Source: Microbulbifer sp. MKSA007 (GTDB lineage Bacteria; Pseudomonadota; Gammaproteobacteria; Pseudomonadales; Cellvibrionaceae). From it: DNA of 64,000 nucleotides. Shown here piece after piece: positions 16,083 through 24,936 of the stretch. Position 1 is the first letter of the stretch. The number at the start of each line of letters is the position of its first letter. The translations under genes and the position numbers were made by a program. Location: positions 4,758,501 through 4,822,500 of the forward strand of contig CP128433.1 of assembly GCA_032615215.1 (NCBI GenBank), read 5' to 3'. The notes beneath the pieces were generated by a model. That model searched no databases and was not told the DNA's origin. It worked only from the letters and a program-made list of their open reading frames with translations.

Positions 16083-17552
16083 CTAAAGCGATAAATCACT
16101 TACCACTGATATATCATTCCAAGTAAAACGCTCAGCACGATATACACTCGTATCATTGACTATCATCTCCCAAACCGTCTCTGCAGTCTGATCGCCGGCG
16201 ATTTCAACAATATATGCATCTCTATTGTTGCCGGTACTAGCACTGGATGGGCCGCCCGCGCAAAGTAGAATATTCCCACCGGGAAGTTCATCTACATCCC
16301 CTAAAGAATTGGTGTACTTTGGTGCAACGTACTCCCAAGTTTGCACTGCCACCATTTCCTCTGTGTTTAAAGAGAATTTCACTGCGCGGCTATTATAGAC
16401 CTCACCACTGTATTCGGACTCATTCCTATTATCGTAAATCAGAATGTCTCCGTCTGACGCAAGCATAGCTGCATGCTGAGAAGCCATCCAGGTGCCATCT
16501 TGCAATGAAAATAATTTCTCAAGAAATCCCTCGGAAGCATCCAAATCCCTACCCATAATCCAGTTTACTTCGCCACTATTATGATCAATATTGACCACCC
16601 AGCTTTGAGAGCGACTTGACAGTAAAATCGAATTATCGGCAGAAATATAGTGTAACGAGTTAGAGTGAGTCCAATCCAGCGCACCATTGCTCGCTTCTCG
16701 ATTGGCTAACTCACCGGGGAAACGCTGAGTATCGAGATGATCGAATGCAGACCATTCCCATACAGTATTGCCCTGCCCATCCACTTCAAGAATCGCATCT
16801 CCTTTTATCAATTGACCATCAATTGTTTCATAGGCGTTTGTTAATACCAGTAGATTTCCATTTTCAAGAAGAATTGCATCGTGGTGATAGGCTGGCAGCT
16901 CAAATGATTGCAGCGTTTCACCAGCAAAGGAGATAATCCTTGCTTCCTGATCCAACAGCAACATTAAATTGCCATCCTGTAAATTGCGCACTACCGGAGC
17001 TCCGGTTAGAGGAACATCTCCGTGAAGGTACCAGACAACCTCACCCTCCTCATCGAATCCCCAAAAGGTATTATCCCTGTCACCTGAAGGTGCAAAAATA
17101 GTTACACCTCCTTCGCTTTGCTCTGTAAATGTAGTTACCTCAACTGGGGGAGCGCCTTCAGGTAACGAACCAGTCTTGAAAGAAATAGTCGAACTCTGCA
17201 CAACGTCTCCACTTTCCAGCATTGCCAGTGCAGTAAAACGGTAAGTGGTATCGGCCCTTAAACCTACTAGGGTCATATCATGCTCTGTGCCCCAGTCGGT
17301 ATAATTTGTTCGCCGACGGTCGGTTACCGCCGAGTTGATCCTGATCGCCACTCGCGACTCACTGCTAGTCGATACTTGCGCATTCACCATTAAACTATTT
17401 AGTGGATGCATCGAAAGGGTTAATTCTACTTCGTCATCCAAAGCAAGCAGAGCTTCATTCGCTTGCTCTACCTCAACACTCACGCCCGGATTGCTGTACA
17501 GCATTACAATACATACTAGAAAAAATATGGGTAACGTCGATCTTCCAGTCAT
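16083..17552 (-). CDS. Arylsulfotransferase (ASST)-like exported protein
   Basis: 489 residues from the ATG at 17552, which has AGGA 7 bases upstream (a TTG six bases earlier is also in frame). Signal peptide (LPIFFLVCIVMLYSNPGVSV). The body has repeated WxVxxGxxxW/H-type blades: YHHDAILLENGNLLVLTNA, GNTVWEWSAFDHLD, DWTHSNSLHYISADNSILLS, GEVNWIMGRD, HAAMLASDGDILIYDN. This is the beta-propeller pattern of the ASST family, which in characterised members transfers sulfate between phenolic compounds in the periplasm through a catalytic His. An active-site His cannot be assigned with certainty. Many family members are only annotated by similarity, so the activity is unproven. Confidence 0.75.
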   Translation of the reverse strand: MTGRSTLPIFFLVCIVMLYSNPGVSVEVEQANEALLALDDEVELTLSMHPLNSLMVNAQVSTSSESRVAIRINSAVTDRRRTNYTDWGTEHDMTLVGLRADTTYRFTALAMLESGDVVQSSTISFKTGSLPEGAPPVEVTTFTEQSEGGVTIFAPSGDRDNTFWGFDEEGEVVWYLHGDVPLTGAPVVRNLQDGNLMLLLDQEARIISFAGETLQSFELPAYHHDAILLENGNLLVLTNAYETIDGQLIKGDAILEVDGQGNTVWEWSAFDHLDTQRFPGELANREASNGALDWTHSNSLHYISADNSILLSSRSQSWVVNIDHNSGEVNWIMGRDLDASEGFLEKLFSLQDGTWMASQHAAMLASDGDILIYDNRNESEYSGEVYNSRAVKFSLNTEEMVAVQTWEYVAPKYTNSLGDVDELPGGNILLCAGGPSSASTGNNRDAYIVEIAGDQTAETVWEMIVNDTSVYRAERFTWNDISVVSDLSL

Positions 17553-17558
17553 AGCCAA

Positions 17559-18233
17559 ATCCTATTTAATAAATATTAAAAGTAATCATCCCTACCCTGG
17601 TATTTCATTTTCAGGGGAGCTTCCAATTATCAGCTATCACATAACGCAAAAAGGGTGGATTCGTTTACTTGGTTTTCAAACCAGAAAGAAATATTTTAGC
17701 GATCCCGAAAAGGAAATTTCTTCATTCAATTTTCTAATGCGCAATGGCCCGCACAACAAGAATGAGAAATGGGGATAATTTTGGATAACGATATAGTCGC
17801 GACACTTACTAAGATGAAGTAAATAATAAAAACTTTTTGAACGCTATTTCTATTATTCTGGCGTGGTTCAAGAACGCTGGAAATTGACTCGCAAGTTACG
17901 GTAGATTACTCATAAAACCTTAGCAACTAAGACAAAATCCCTAAAAATCACTAACAAATAGAAGAGCATCCTCTAAGAGAACCTCAGTATATTCCTTTTT
18001 GTTGTCACCAGCCCTTAAGACCCACCTTACCATCCCTTGGACTTGTAGTGGTTCATGCCGCCGCAGTACCAACCCGCAGCCGAGGCCGAGTATACGGTTA
18101 TCTGCTTTGGGGAAATCACCAGCTATGGACTTGTCCCTGTAGTAGGGCAGAAATACTTGCCCTAAGACAAACTGTAGCTGGATTCAAAATCCACGGTTGT
18201 TTACACGGCCCACTGGTAGTAGAGAGGTGTGTA
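17559..18233. other. Intergenic stretch
   Basis: No convincing gene. Open frames crossing this region are antisense continuations of the neighbours and lack plausible starts. Confidence 0.45.
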
Positions 18234-19091
18234 ATGCATAGCCGATCTTCGCTGCAAAATCATCAATCCATTTCCACGAAACAGAAGGGATCTCTACGCA
18301 AAAAATCATCATTCGCCGCTGCCGTAGTGATTGTGGGATCTGCAATTCTTGCCCCACTGACCTATGCCGTGGATTATTCCAATTCCCGCTATAATTCGCG
18401 ATACAGCGCTCAACATGGACATGGAAACTACGGAGCACACTCCAGGTATAGCAGGGACTACCGAGCAAATTCACGGCATAGCAGGAATTACAGATCGCAC
18501 TCAAGGCACAACCGGGACTACAGAGCACACCCCCGATACAACAGAAATTACAGGGCGCATTCCCGATACAACAGGAATTATCGGGCTCACTCCAGATACG
18601 GAACACATTCCAGATACGCGGCGAATCCACGGCATAGCCGCCATATGTGGTTTAAATCCAATATTCAGGGAACACCGCGTATTGTGATCGACCTCAGTGA
18701 TCAAATGGCATACTTCTATAAGGGCGGGCGTCTGGCCGGTATGTCCCCGGTATCTACTGGCAAACCCGGACACCGCACACCTACCGGTAACTTCCGTATT
18801 TCACAGAAGAAATACAGCCATCGATCAAATCTGTACGGTCACTACATCAGCCCACGGGGCTATGTAATGCGCAGCAATGTGGATGTGCGCCGCCACCGCA
18901 AACCTGCGGGTTCTCGATTCCGCGGGGCATCTATGGATTACATGATGCGTATCAATGGCCCCGTTACCATGCATGCCGGCCACGTCCCGGGATATCCCGC
19001 CTCTCATGGCTGTATTCGTATCCCCTGGCATATGGCTAAGATTTTTTATGCCCACGCCAAGGTTGGTACCAAGGTGTCCGTGGTGCCTTAA
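18234..19091 (+). CDS. L,D-transpeptidase with SRY/NYR tandem repeats
   Basis: 285 residues from the ATG at 18234, which has AGAGAGG 6-7 bases upstream; the frame is open further 5' but without support. Signal segment near residues 25-45 (SSFAAAVVIVGSAILAPLTYA). Residues about 63-137 are low-complexity repeats of roughly nine residues built on RAHSRYNRNY. The C-terminal domain is YkuD: RIVIDLSDQMAYFYKGG, TPTGNF, and the catalytic SHGCIRIP with His258 and Cys260. Such enzymes cross-link peptidoglycan or attach proteins to it in the periplasm. The Arg/Tyr/His-rich linker would be positively charged and may bind the cell wall or surface polymers; that is inference. Confidence 0.85.
   Translation: MHSRSSLQNHQSISTKQKGSLRKKSSFAAAVVIVGSAILAPLTYAVDYSNSRYNSRYSAQHGHGNYGAHSRYSRDYRANSRHSRNYRSHSRHNRDYRAHPRYNRNYRAHSRYNRNYRAHSRYGTHSRYAANPRHSRHMWFKSNIQGTPRIVIDLSDQMAYFYKGGRLAGMSPVSTGKPGHRTPTGNFRISQKKYSHRSNLYGHYISPRGYVMRSNVDVRRHRKPAGSRFRGASMDYMMRINGPVTMHAGHVPGYPASHGCIRIPWHMAKIFYAHAKVGTKVSVVP
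18424..18640 (+). repeat. Tandem 27-bp-type coding repeats
   Basis: Imperfect repeats inside the L,D-transpeptidase gene, encoding RAH-SRY-NRNY-like units. The repeats keep several other frames open on both strands. Confidence 0.7.
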
Positions 19092-19124
19092 GTTGGAAGT
19101 AACAGGTAAATTTTTACCAACCAT

Positions 19125-19156
19125 AAAAAAGGCGGACTATTTAGTCCGCCTTTTTT
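19125..19156. terminator. Bidirectional terminator
   Basis: AAAAAA-GGCGGACTA, short loop, TAGTCCGCC-TTTTTT between the convergent L,D-transpeptidase and AgcS genes. Confidence 0.85.
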
Positions 19157-19158
19157 AA

Positions 19159-20562
19159 TTAGGAGGCCTCGGCCTCTTTTCTCTTTGTTAAATCCATACG
19201 GGTAAAATAATCGTGCGCCGCTCGATTAACATGCCTTGCCAGCAATAAAGTAGACACCATTGTTGGAATCGCCATTACCGCATACATCCCGATGATGATG
19301 CTGTTTACCGCACTTAAAGAAGCCACCGCACCCAATATAATCAGCACCATGTAGAGTCCGGTATAAAGACCCTGCCAGCGGCCACCGAAAAGAAAAACAT
19401 AGCACTTCATACCGTAATACCAGCAGGTAACGATAGTGCTGAAAGCCAGCGGAAGGACCATTAGCAGTAGCAAAATTGGGCCGAACTGCCCAAACACCTG
19501 AGAAAATGCCTGTGCAGTCAAGGTAACGCCGGCAATATCCCCTTCCTGCTGCCAAGCGCCAGTCAGTAGTATCACCAGGGCAGTGCAAGTGCAGATAACC
19601 AGTGTGTCTACAATGGGGCCCAGCATGGCAACCACGCCTTCTCGAACGGGCTCACGGGTTTTCGCTGCACCATGGGCCAAAGATTCTGTGCCTATACCCG
19701 CCTCATTGGAAAATGCGCCCCGGCTTACCCCTACTGTGATTACCGAACCCAGAGTACCTCCAGCAATAGCTTGACCACTGAAAGCATCCGAGAAGATCAG
19801 CGCAAATGCTGCCGGTACCTGCTCCCAGAAGCTGGCAATCACCACAAGAGTCATGCCCAGATAAAACAGTACCATGCCCGGCACTACTCTTGCGGAGAAT
19901 TTACCGATACGCTGGATACGACCGGCAATAACGTAGGCCGATGCAACAGCAATTAATAAGCCAATAACAAAATCAAAAGTGAGTGAACCTCCGGGTGCTA
20001 CCCAACCCAAGGGCTCAGCAAAAGACTCTCGCAATAGCTGCGTGGTTTGATTGGACTGAAACACCGGCAACATACCGCAGAGTCCCGCCACGGCAAACAG
20101 TACCGCGAGCGGCATCCAGCGTCGGCCCAACCCCTCGCGAATAACATACATGGGGCCACCTTGCAGTTCCCCGGAGGCATCGCGACCGCGAAACATCACC
20201 GCCAGCGTCGCTGTATAAAACTTGGTAGCCACCCCCACCAGGGCGGTTACCCACATCCAGAAAATCGCCCCAGGCCCACCAATCGTAATTGCGATGGCAA
20301 CCCCAGAAATATTGCCAAGTCCCAGGGTTCCCGAAAGCGCTGTGGATAGCGCTTGGCTGTGATTCACTTGTCCAGGGTCATTGGGGTCATCGTATCGGCC
20401 ACTTAAAAGCCCAATACTGTGCCCAAGATGGCGGTAGGGACGGCCACGAGAATAGATTAATAGCGCGAGGCCTCCACCAACGAGTAGCACCAATAAGGGG
20501 GGACCCCAGACAAAACTGGCAAAAGCCTCTAATGCCTGATCAATAGCAGGGAATATCGACAT
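19159..20562 (-). CDS. Alanine/glycine:cation symporter (AgcS family)
   Basis: 467 residues, about ten to eleven membrane segments. Family signatures seen: ALSTALSGTLGLGNISGVAI, GGPGAIFWMWVTALVG, LQGGPMYVIREGLG, and the SNEAGIGTESLAHGAAKT block. These are hallmarks of sodium-coupled alanine or glycine importers of the inner membrane. Which amino acid is carried cannot be decided. The gene stands alone, ending at a shared terminator; the ATG at 20562 has GGAAAT upstream. Confidence 0.9.
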   Translation of the reverse strand: MSIFPAIDQALEAFASFVWGPPLLVLLVGGGLALLIYSRGRPYRHLGHSIGLLSGRYDDPNDPGQVNHSQALSTALSGTLGLGNISGVAIAITIGGPGAIFWMWVTALVGVATKFYTATLAVMFRGRDASGELQGGPMYVIREGLGRRWMPLAVLFAVAGLCGMLPVFQSNQTTQLLRESFAEPLGWVAPGGSLTFDFVIGLLIAVASAYVIAGRIQRIGKFSARVVPGMVLFYLGMTLVVIASFWEQVPAAFALIFSDAFSGQAIAGGTLGSVITVGVSRGAFSNEAGIGTESLAHGAAKTREPVREGVVAMLGPIVDTLVICTCTALVILLTGAWQQEGDIAGVTLTAQAFSQVFGQFGPILLLLMVLPLAFSTIVTCWYYGMKCYVFLFGGRWQGLYTGLYMVLIILGAVASLSAVNSIIIGMYAVMAIPTMVSTLLLARHVNRAAHDYFTRMDLTKRKEAEAS

Positions 20563-20690
20563 AATTTAATTCATTTCCGGTGAGATTCGCCCAGTCTAGG
20601 TACGCTCACACCAGACTGTCAAAATGCCGCCATAAAACTCCGCAGCCTCATAAATGCGAAAAATTTGGGAAAACCTGGAATCCCGGCAAT

Positions 20691-20717
20691 AAAAAAGCCC
20701 CAAATAGGGGCTTTTTT
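20691..20717. terminator. Bidirectional terminator after the sugar transporter gene
   Basis: AAAAAA-GCCCC, AAATA loop, GGGGC-TTTTTT. Confidence 0.8.
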
Positions 20718-20739
20718 AACAATCTTTTACAACTTTTTA

Positions 20740-22257
20740 TCAAGCTGTAGTAGTTGCCTTTAATGCGGGCTCGGGTTCTGAACTCTCCCTCACCAGCGCC
20801 ACCGATATAGCGCCAAGCAACATACACACCCCCGCCAGAACAATGATGTAAATTGCCTGGTTTTCGAAAACTGTTTTCAATATCAAGCCAGCTACCAGGG
20901 CAGAAACAATTTGTGGTGCGGCGATAGTGAAATTAAAAATCCCCATATAAACACCGGTCTTATCCGCCGGCAGTGAGTCGGAGAGGATCGCATAGGGCAT
21001 CGCCAGAATAGCGGCCCAGGCAATGCCCACACCCACCATCGGTAGCAATAATCCCAGGGCGCCACTGGGTACGGAAACTTCTGTAATCAACAGATTCACC
21101 TGTGTGGGATCGCCCCCCTGGAAGAACAGGAAGCTGATGTATCCCAAACCGCCCAGTGCCAGCGATAGGGAATAAGTGAGCTTACGCCCCAGCACCTGAG
21201 ACAAACGGGCCAGGACAATAGAGAAGATCGCTGCAAACAGGGAGTAAGCAGCAAAAATAATTCCTACCCAGTCACCGGCAGCACCCTTAGCGGCAGCGAT
21301 ATGTGCGGGAATTTCTTTGACACTTTCCAGATAGGCGGGATCAAACCACTTGGCTTCCACTCCCCAAACGTGTTGAGTGATCGCGGGCGTGGTGTAAACC
21401 CACATAATAAACAGGGCAAACCAGGAGAAGAATTGCACCAGGGCCAGCTGGCGCATAGTGCGCGGCATTTTAATTAGCAGCTGGAAAAAACCGATCAAGC
21501 GCTTTGCAAGTGGGGGTTTTTGCTGTCTCTCCCACTCAAGTTGTGCGGAGTCGAGACCTTTATAGGCATTGTACTGCTCCGGCGGATACTCCTTGGTGCG
21601 CAGCACAGTCCACAACACACTGCCCAGCAGCACTGTGGCGCCGATATAGAAAGCCCATATAACGGAGGGCGCCACCTCTCCCGCACGAGCGGTATTTTCC
21701 AGACCAATCACATTAGTCAGGATGAATGGCAACATGGAGCCGAAGATGGCGCCAATGTTAATCAGCAAAGACTGTATCGAGTAACCCAGGGTGCGCTGCT
21801 CTGATGGCACCATGTCGGATACCAGGGCGCGGAAAGGCTGCATGGTAACGTTAAAGGCCGCGTCCATCAGGGCCAACATAACGCCGCCAAAGATAATTGG
21901 GGCCACTATCGCCACCACAATCCCGGCATTGGGCATAAACGCCATCCCCAGGGCTGCGGCGATGGCACCAAAAAGGATAAAGGGGTTGCGGCGACCGAAG
22001 CGACTCCAGGTCCGGTCCGAAGCTGAACCCACGATCGGCTGTACGATCAGTCCCATGAGCGGCGCCACTATCCAGAATAGAGACAGGGAGTGAAGGTCCG
22101 CCCCCAGATCAGACAAGATTCTACTGGCATTGGCATTTTGCAGAGAAAAGCCAAATTGCACCCCGAGAAAACCTAGACTGACATTCCACACCTGCCAAAA
22201 GGGCAAGCGCGGTTGCTGGGCTTGCGGCGCAATGGCGCTGCTTGCTGATTGGGTCAT
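20740..22257 (-). CDS. MFS sugar transporter (GPH/SLC45-like)
   Basis: 505 residues from the ATG at 22257. A longer frame begins at 22332 but that would run into the palindromic operator, so the internal ATG (MTQSASS) is preferred. Twelve membrane segments. Signatures: SLGFLGVQFGFSLQNANASR at the start, PIVGSASDRTWSRFGRRNPF (the MFS loop 2-3 motif), and MPYAILSDSLPADKTGVYMG. This is the pattern of sucrose/maltose proton symporters of the SLC45/GPH type in bacteria that lack the MalFGK importer. Divergent from the GH31 gene with a shared palindrome between them, so transport of maltose or maltodextrin into the cytoplasm is the likely job. Confidence 0.85.
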   Translation of the reverse strand: MTQSASSAIAPQAQQPRLPFWQVWNVSLGFLGVQFGFSLQNANASRILSDLGADLHSLSLFWIVAPLMGLIVQPIVGSASDRTWSRFGRRNPFILFGAIAAALGMAFMPNAGIVVAIVAPIIFGGVMLALMDAAFNVTMQPFRALVSDMVPSEQRTLGYSIQSLLINIGAIFGSMLPFILTNVIGLENTARAGEVAPSVIWAFYIGATVLLGSVLWTVLRTKEYPPEQYNAYKGLDSAQLEWERQQKPPLAKRLIGFFQLLIKMPRTMRQLALVQFFSWFALFIMWVYTTPAITQHVWGVEAKWFDPAYLESVKEIPAHIAAAKGAAGDWVGIIFAAYSLFAAIFSIVLARLSQVLGRKLTYSLSLALGGLGYISFLFFQGGDPTQVNLLITEVSVPSGALGLLLPMVGVGIAWAAILAMPYAILSDSLPADKTGVYMGIFNFTIAAPQIVSALVAGLILKTVFENQAIYIIVLAGVCMLLGAISVALVRESSEPEPALKATTTA

Positions 22258-22319
22258 AGAGGTCACCGCATCACTAGTTATGCTTATTCTGCCATTCTCA
22301 CACGCTCTCCCGGAGCATC

Positions 22320-22343
22320 CATCCTCCCCCATAGGGGAGGATG
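22320..22343. promoter_or_regulatory. Palindromic operator, maltodextrin regulon copy A
   Basis: CATCCTCCCC, spacer CATA, GGGGAGGATG: a perfect 10-bp inverted repeat between divergent genes, 63 bp before the transporter start and 100 bp before the GH31 start. Same pattern at 30847, 36349 and 49163. GGGGAGGATG resembles the E. coli MalT box (GGGGAKGAGG), but arrangement and regulator are not proven. Confidence 0.75.
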
Positions 22344-22443
22344 CGGGCCAGATCCTTCGCTTTAGGATAAACTCAGGCCCATGCGTATACGCCGGGCCAA
22401 CACGAAACTGTGAATCCTAATCAAGCAACTGAAGTCCCGCGCG

Positions 22444-24885
22444 ATGATCCTAAAACTCCCACTCCTGCGCCTGGTGTGTCTCGCAGCTACACTCTGCCTG
22501 AGCGCTCAATCCCTGGCCGCTGAACAGCGCAACTACCGCGATCACACCATGAGCGAAGACTCACTAACTGTACAGACGAGTGAGGGCGAGGTCACCCTCA
22601 CCCCGGTTGGTCCGTCAGCGCTATCGGTGCACTATCGCCGCGAAGGCCTGAAGCAGTTGCCCTCATTTGCGTTGGCCAGCGATTCTGCCGGCCGACCCGA
22701 GGCTACGCTGAAGCAAAAAGGGGACAAGCTCGTTTACCGCACTGGCTCGCTTACTGCAGTCATCCACAAGTCTCCCTTCCGAATCGAGTACTTGCGCGGT
22801 AGCGAACAAATCCTGAGTGAAGAGAGTGGTTTCTTTGCCACCGAGACGATGCGCGGATTCCGTTTCGCACTGTCGCCAGAGGAAAAACTGCTGGGCGGCG
22901 GAGAGCGGGTTATGGGGATGGACCGTCGCGGTCAACGCCTCCCTCTGTATAACCGTGCCCATTACGGATACACCACCGAATCCAACCAGATGTATTTTTC
23001 CCTGCCAGCAGTACTGTCCAGCAACAAATACATTCTGCTGTTCGACAACTCTGCCACCGGCACCCTGGATCTGGGCGCAAACGAAGAAGATATCCTGCAA
23101 TTTGAAGCCGTAGCCGGGCGCACCGCTTACATCGTGGTAGCCGGTGATACTTATCCACAGTTGCTGGAGAATTATGTATCCACAACTGGCAAACAGCCCC
23201 TGCCACCCCGTTGGGCCTTGGGTAACTTCGCCTCCCGCTTTGGCTATCACAGCGAAGCTGAAGTCCGCGCAACCGTGGATAAGTTTGCCGAAGAAGATTT
23301 CCCCCTGGACGCCCTGGTGTTGGACCTCTACTGGTTTGGCCCAGATATAAAGGGTCATATGGGCAATCTTGCCTGGGACAAGGAAGCCTTTCCCGAACCA
23401 GAAAAGATGATGGCTGACCTTAAAAAATGCGGCATCAATACCATCCTGGTGACCGAGCCTTTTGTCCTCTCCACCTCCGAACGCTGGCAGGAAGCCGTGG
23501 CGAATAATGCCCTGGCCAAAAACCTGACCGGAGAACCCAAGCGTTTTGATTTCTACTTCGGCAATACCGGCCTGATCGATGTCTTCTCTGAAGATGGCGG
23601 CGACTGGTTCTGGAATATTTACGACGGATTATTGGAACAGGGCGTAGCCGGCTGGTGGGGCGACCTGGGTGAGCCGGAAGTTCACCCCTCCGATACCGTT
23701 CACGCAATCGGTATGGCCGATGAAATCCACAACGCCTTCGGCCACGCCTGGGCGCAATTACTGCACGAACGCCAAACGGCAAAATACCCAGAGCGCCGCC
23801 CCTTTATTATGATGCGCGCCGGTTTTGCCGGCTCCCAGCGCTACGGCATGATCCCCTGGACCGGCGACGTCGCTCGGGAATGGGGTGGCTTACAGCCCCA
23901 GGTGGAATTGGCTCTGAGCATGGGCTTGCTGGGTTTTGGCTACACCCATTCAGACCTGGGTGGCTTTGCCGGCGGTGAGAAATTTGACCGCGAACTCTAT
24001 ATCCGCTGGTTACAGTACGGCGTATTCCAACCGGTTTACCGCCCGCACGCCCAGGATCATATTGCTTCCGAACCGGTTTTCCACGACCGCCGCACCCGCG
24101 ATATCCTGCGCGAATATGTAAAACTGCGCTATCGCCTGCTGCCCTACAACTACACCCTCGCCTTCGAAAACAGCCAGACCGGCATGCCACTGATGCGCCC
24201 GCTGTTTTTCGAAAACGAAAGTGACCTATCTCTCCTGGACTACAAGGATGCCTACCTGTGGGGTCAAGATTTCCTCGTTGCCCCAGTCGTGGAAGAAGAT
24301 GTGGATGAGGTCGCGGTAAAGCTGCCCGGCGGCACCTGGTTCGATTACTGGACTGATGAACAATATTCTGGCGATCAGGCCCTGGTAGAAGTGAACCTGA
24401 AAACGATTCCTGTACTGGTGCGGGCCGGCGCCATTATTCCCACCATTGACGATGTCCACAGCAGTCGTGATTACTCCAGTAAAAACCTGACCCTGGACTA
24501 CTACGCGCACTCATCAGCAGCAAAGTCCGAGCGCTATGTTTATGAAGATGATGGCGCTACCGCACAGGCTTTTGAAAAAGGCAAATACGAGAAGCTGCAT
24601 TTCTCAGCTGAAAACAAACAGCAGGGTTTAACCTTCGCCTTTAATCGAGAAGGAGACGGTTATACCGGTATGCCGGAATCCCGCAAGGTCAATTTAAAGA
24701 TCCACAACTGGCAACAAGTGCCTGCGCAGCTTGATGTTACCGGCGAATCCCTGCCTATTTTCGACAGTGAAAAAGACTTTGCTCAGGCACCCCGTGGGGC
24801 CTGGTACAACAAGCGCAAGCAGCAACTGCTGGTTAAATTTGACTGGCACAAAGAACCGCTGGATTTAATGCTCAAAAATCAATAA
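22444..24885 (+). CDS. GH31 alpha-glucosidase / 4-alpha-glucosyltransferase-like
   Basis: 813 residues with a signal peptide (LVCLAATLCLSAQSLAAE). GH31 TIM-barrel signatures: LGGGERVMGMDRRGQRLP, PPRWALGNFASRFGY, LDALVLDLYWFGPDIKGHMG. The catalytic nucleophile lies in GWWGDLGEPE (Asp407) and the acid/base in IPWTGDVA (Asp475). GWWGDLGEPE together with secretion resembles Cellvibrio japonicus Agd31B, a 4-alpha-glucosyltransferase of starch use; hydrolysis versus transfer cannot be settled from sequence. C-terminal beta domains follow (LRAGAIIP-like VRAGAIIPTI). The GH13 lipoprotein gene follows after 51 bp, probably one operon, under operator copy A. Confidence 0.85.
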   Translation: MILKLPLLRLVCLAATLCLSAQSLAAEQRNYRDHTMSEDSLTVQTSEGEVTLTPVGPSALSVHYRREGLKQLPSFALASDSAGRPEATLKQKGDKLVYRTGSLTAVIHKSPFRIEYLRGSEQILSEESGFFATETMRGFRFALSPEEKLLGGGERVMGMDRRGQRLPLYNRAHYGYTTESNQMYFSLPAVLSSNKYILLFDNSATGTLDLGANEEDILQFEAVAGRTAYIVVAGDTYPQLLENYVSTTGKQPLPPRWALGNFASRFGYHSEAEVRATVDKFAEEDFPLDALVLDLYWFGPDIKGHMGNLAWDKEAFPEPEKMMADLKKCGINTILVTEPFVLSTSERWQEAVANNALAKNLTGEPKRFDFYFGNTGLIDVFSEDGGDWFWNIYDGLLEQGVAGWWGDLGEPEVHPSDTVHAIGMADEIHNAFGHAWAQLLHERQTAKYPERRPFIMMRAGFAGSQRYGMIPWTGDVAREWGGLQPQVELALSMGLLGFGYTHSDLGGFAGGEKFDRELYIRWLQYGVFQPVYRPHAQDHIASEPVFHDRRTRDILREYVKLRYRLLPYNYTLAFENSQTGMPLMRPLFFENESDLSLLDYKDAYLWGQDFLVAPVVEEDVDEVAVKLPGGTWFDYWTDEQYSGDQALVEVNLKTIPVLVRAGAIIPTIDDVHSSRDYSSKNLTLDYYAHSSAAKSERYVYEDDGATAQAFEKGKYEKLHFSAENKQQGLTFAFNREGDGYTGMPESRKVNLKIHNWQQVPAQLDVTGESLPIFDSEKDFAQAPRGAWYNKRKQQLLVKFDWHKEPLDLMLKNQ

Positions 24886-24936
24886 TTCAGCAAACCGCTG
24901 TTCACTGACAAAAAAATTTAAAGTCATCAGGAAACA

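Noticed and set aside
17335..17778. Open frame of 147 codons on the plus strand
   Set aside because: Mostly antisense to the ASST-like gene, no ribosome site, no recognisable domain.
18424..18640. Repeats considered as a CRISPR array
   Set aside because: Units are contiguous without spacers and lie in a coding frame.
18184..18773. Long open frames on both strands over the L,D-transpeptidase repeats
   Set aside because: They arise from the tandem repeats that keep several frames open; only the frame with signal peptide and YkuD domain makes sense.
22258..22332. Longer N-terminus for the sugar transporter
   Set aside because: Would be coded by the operator palindrome and lacks similarity; the ATG at 22257 gives a normal transporter start.
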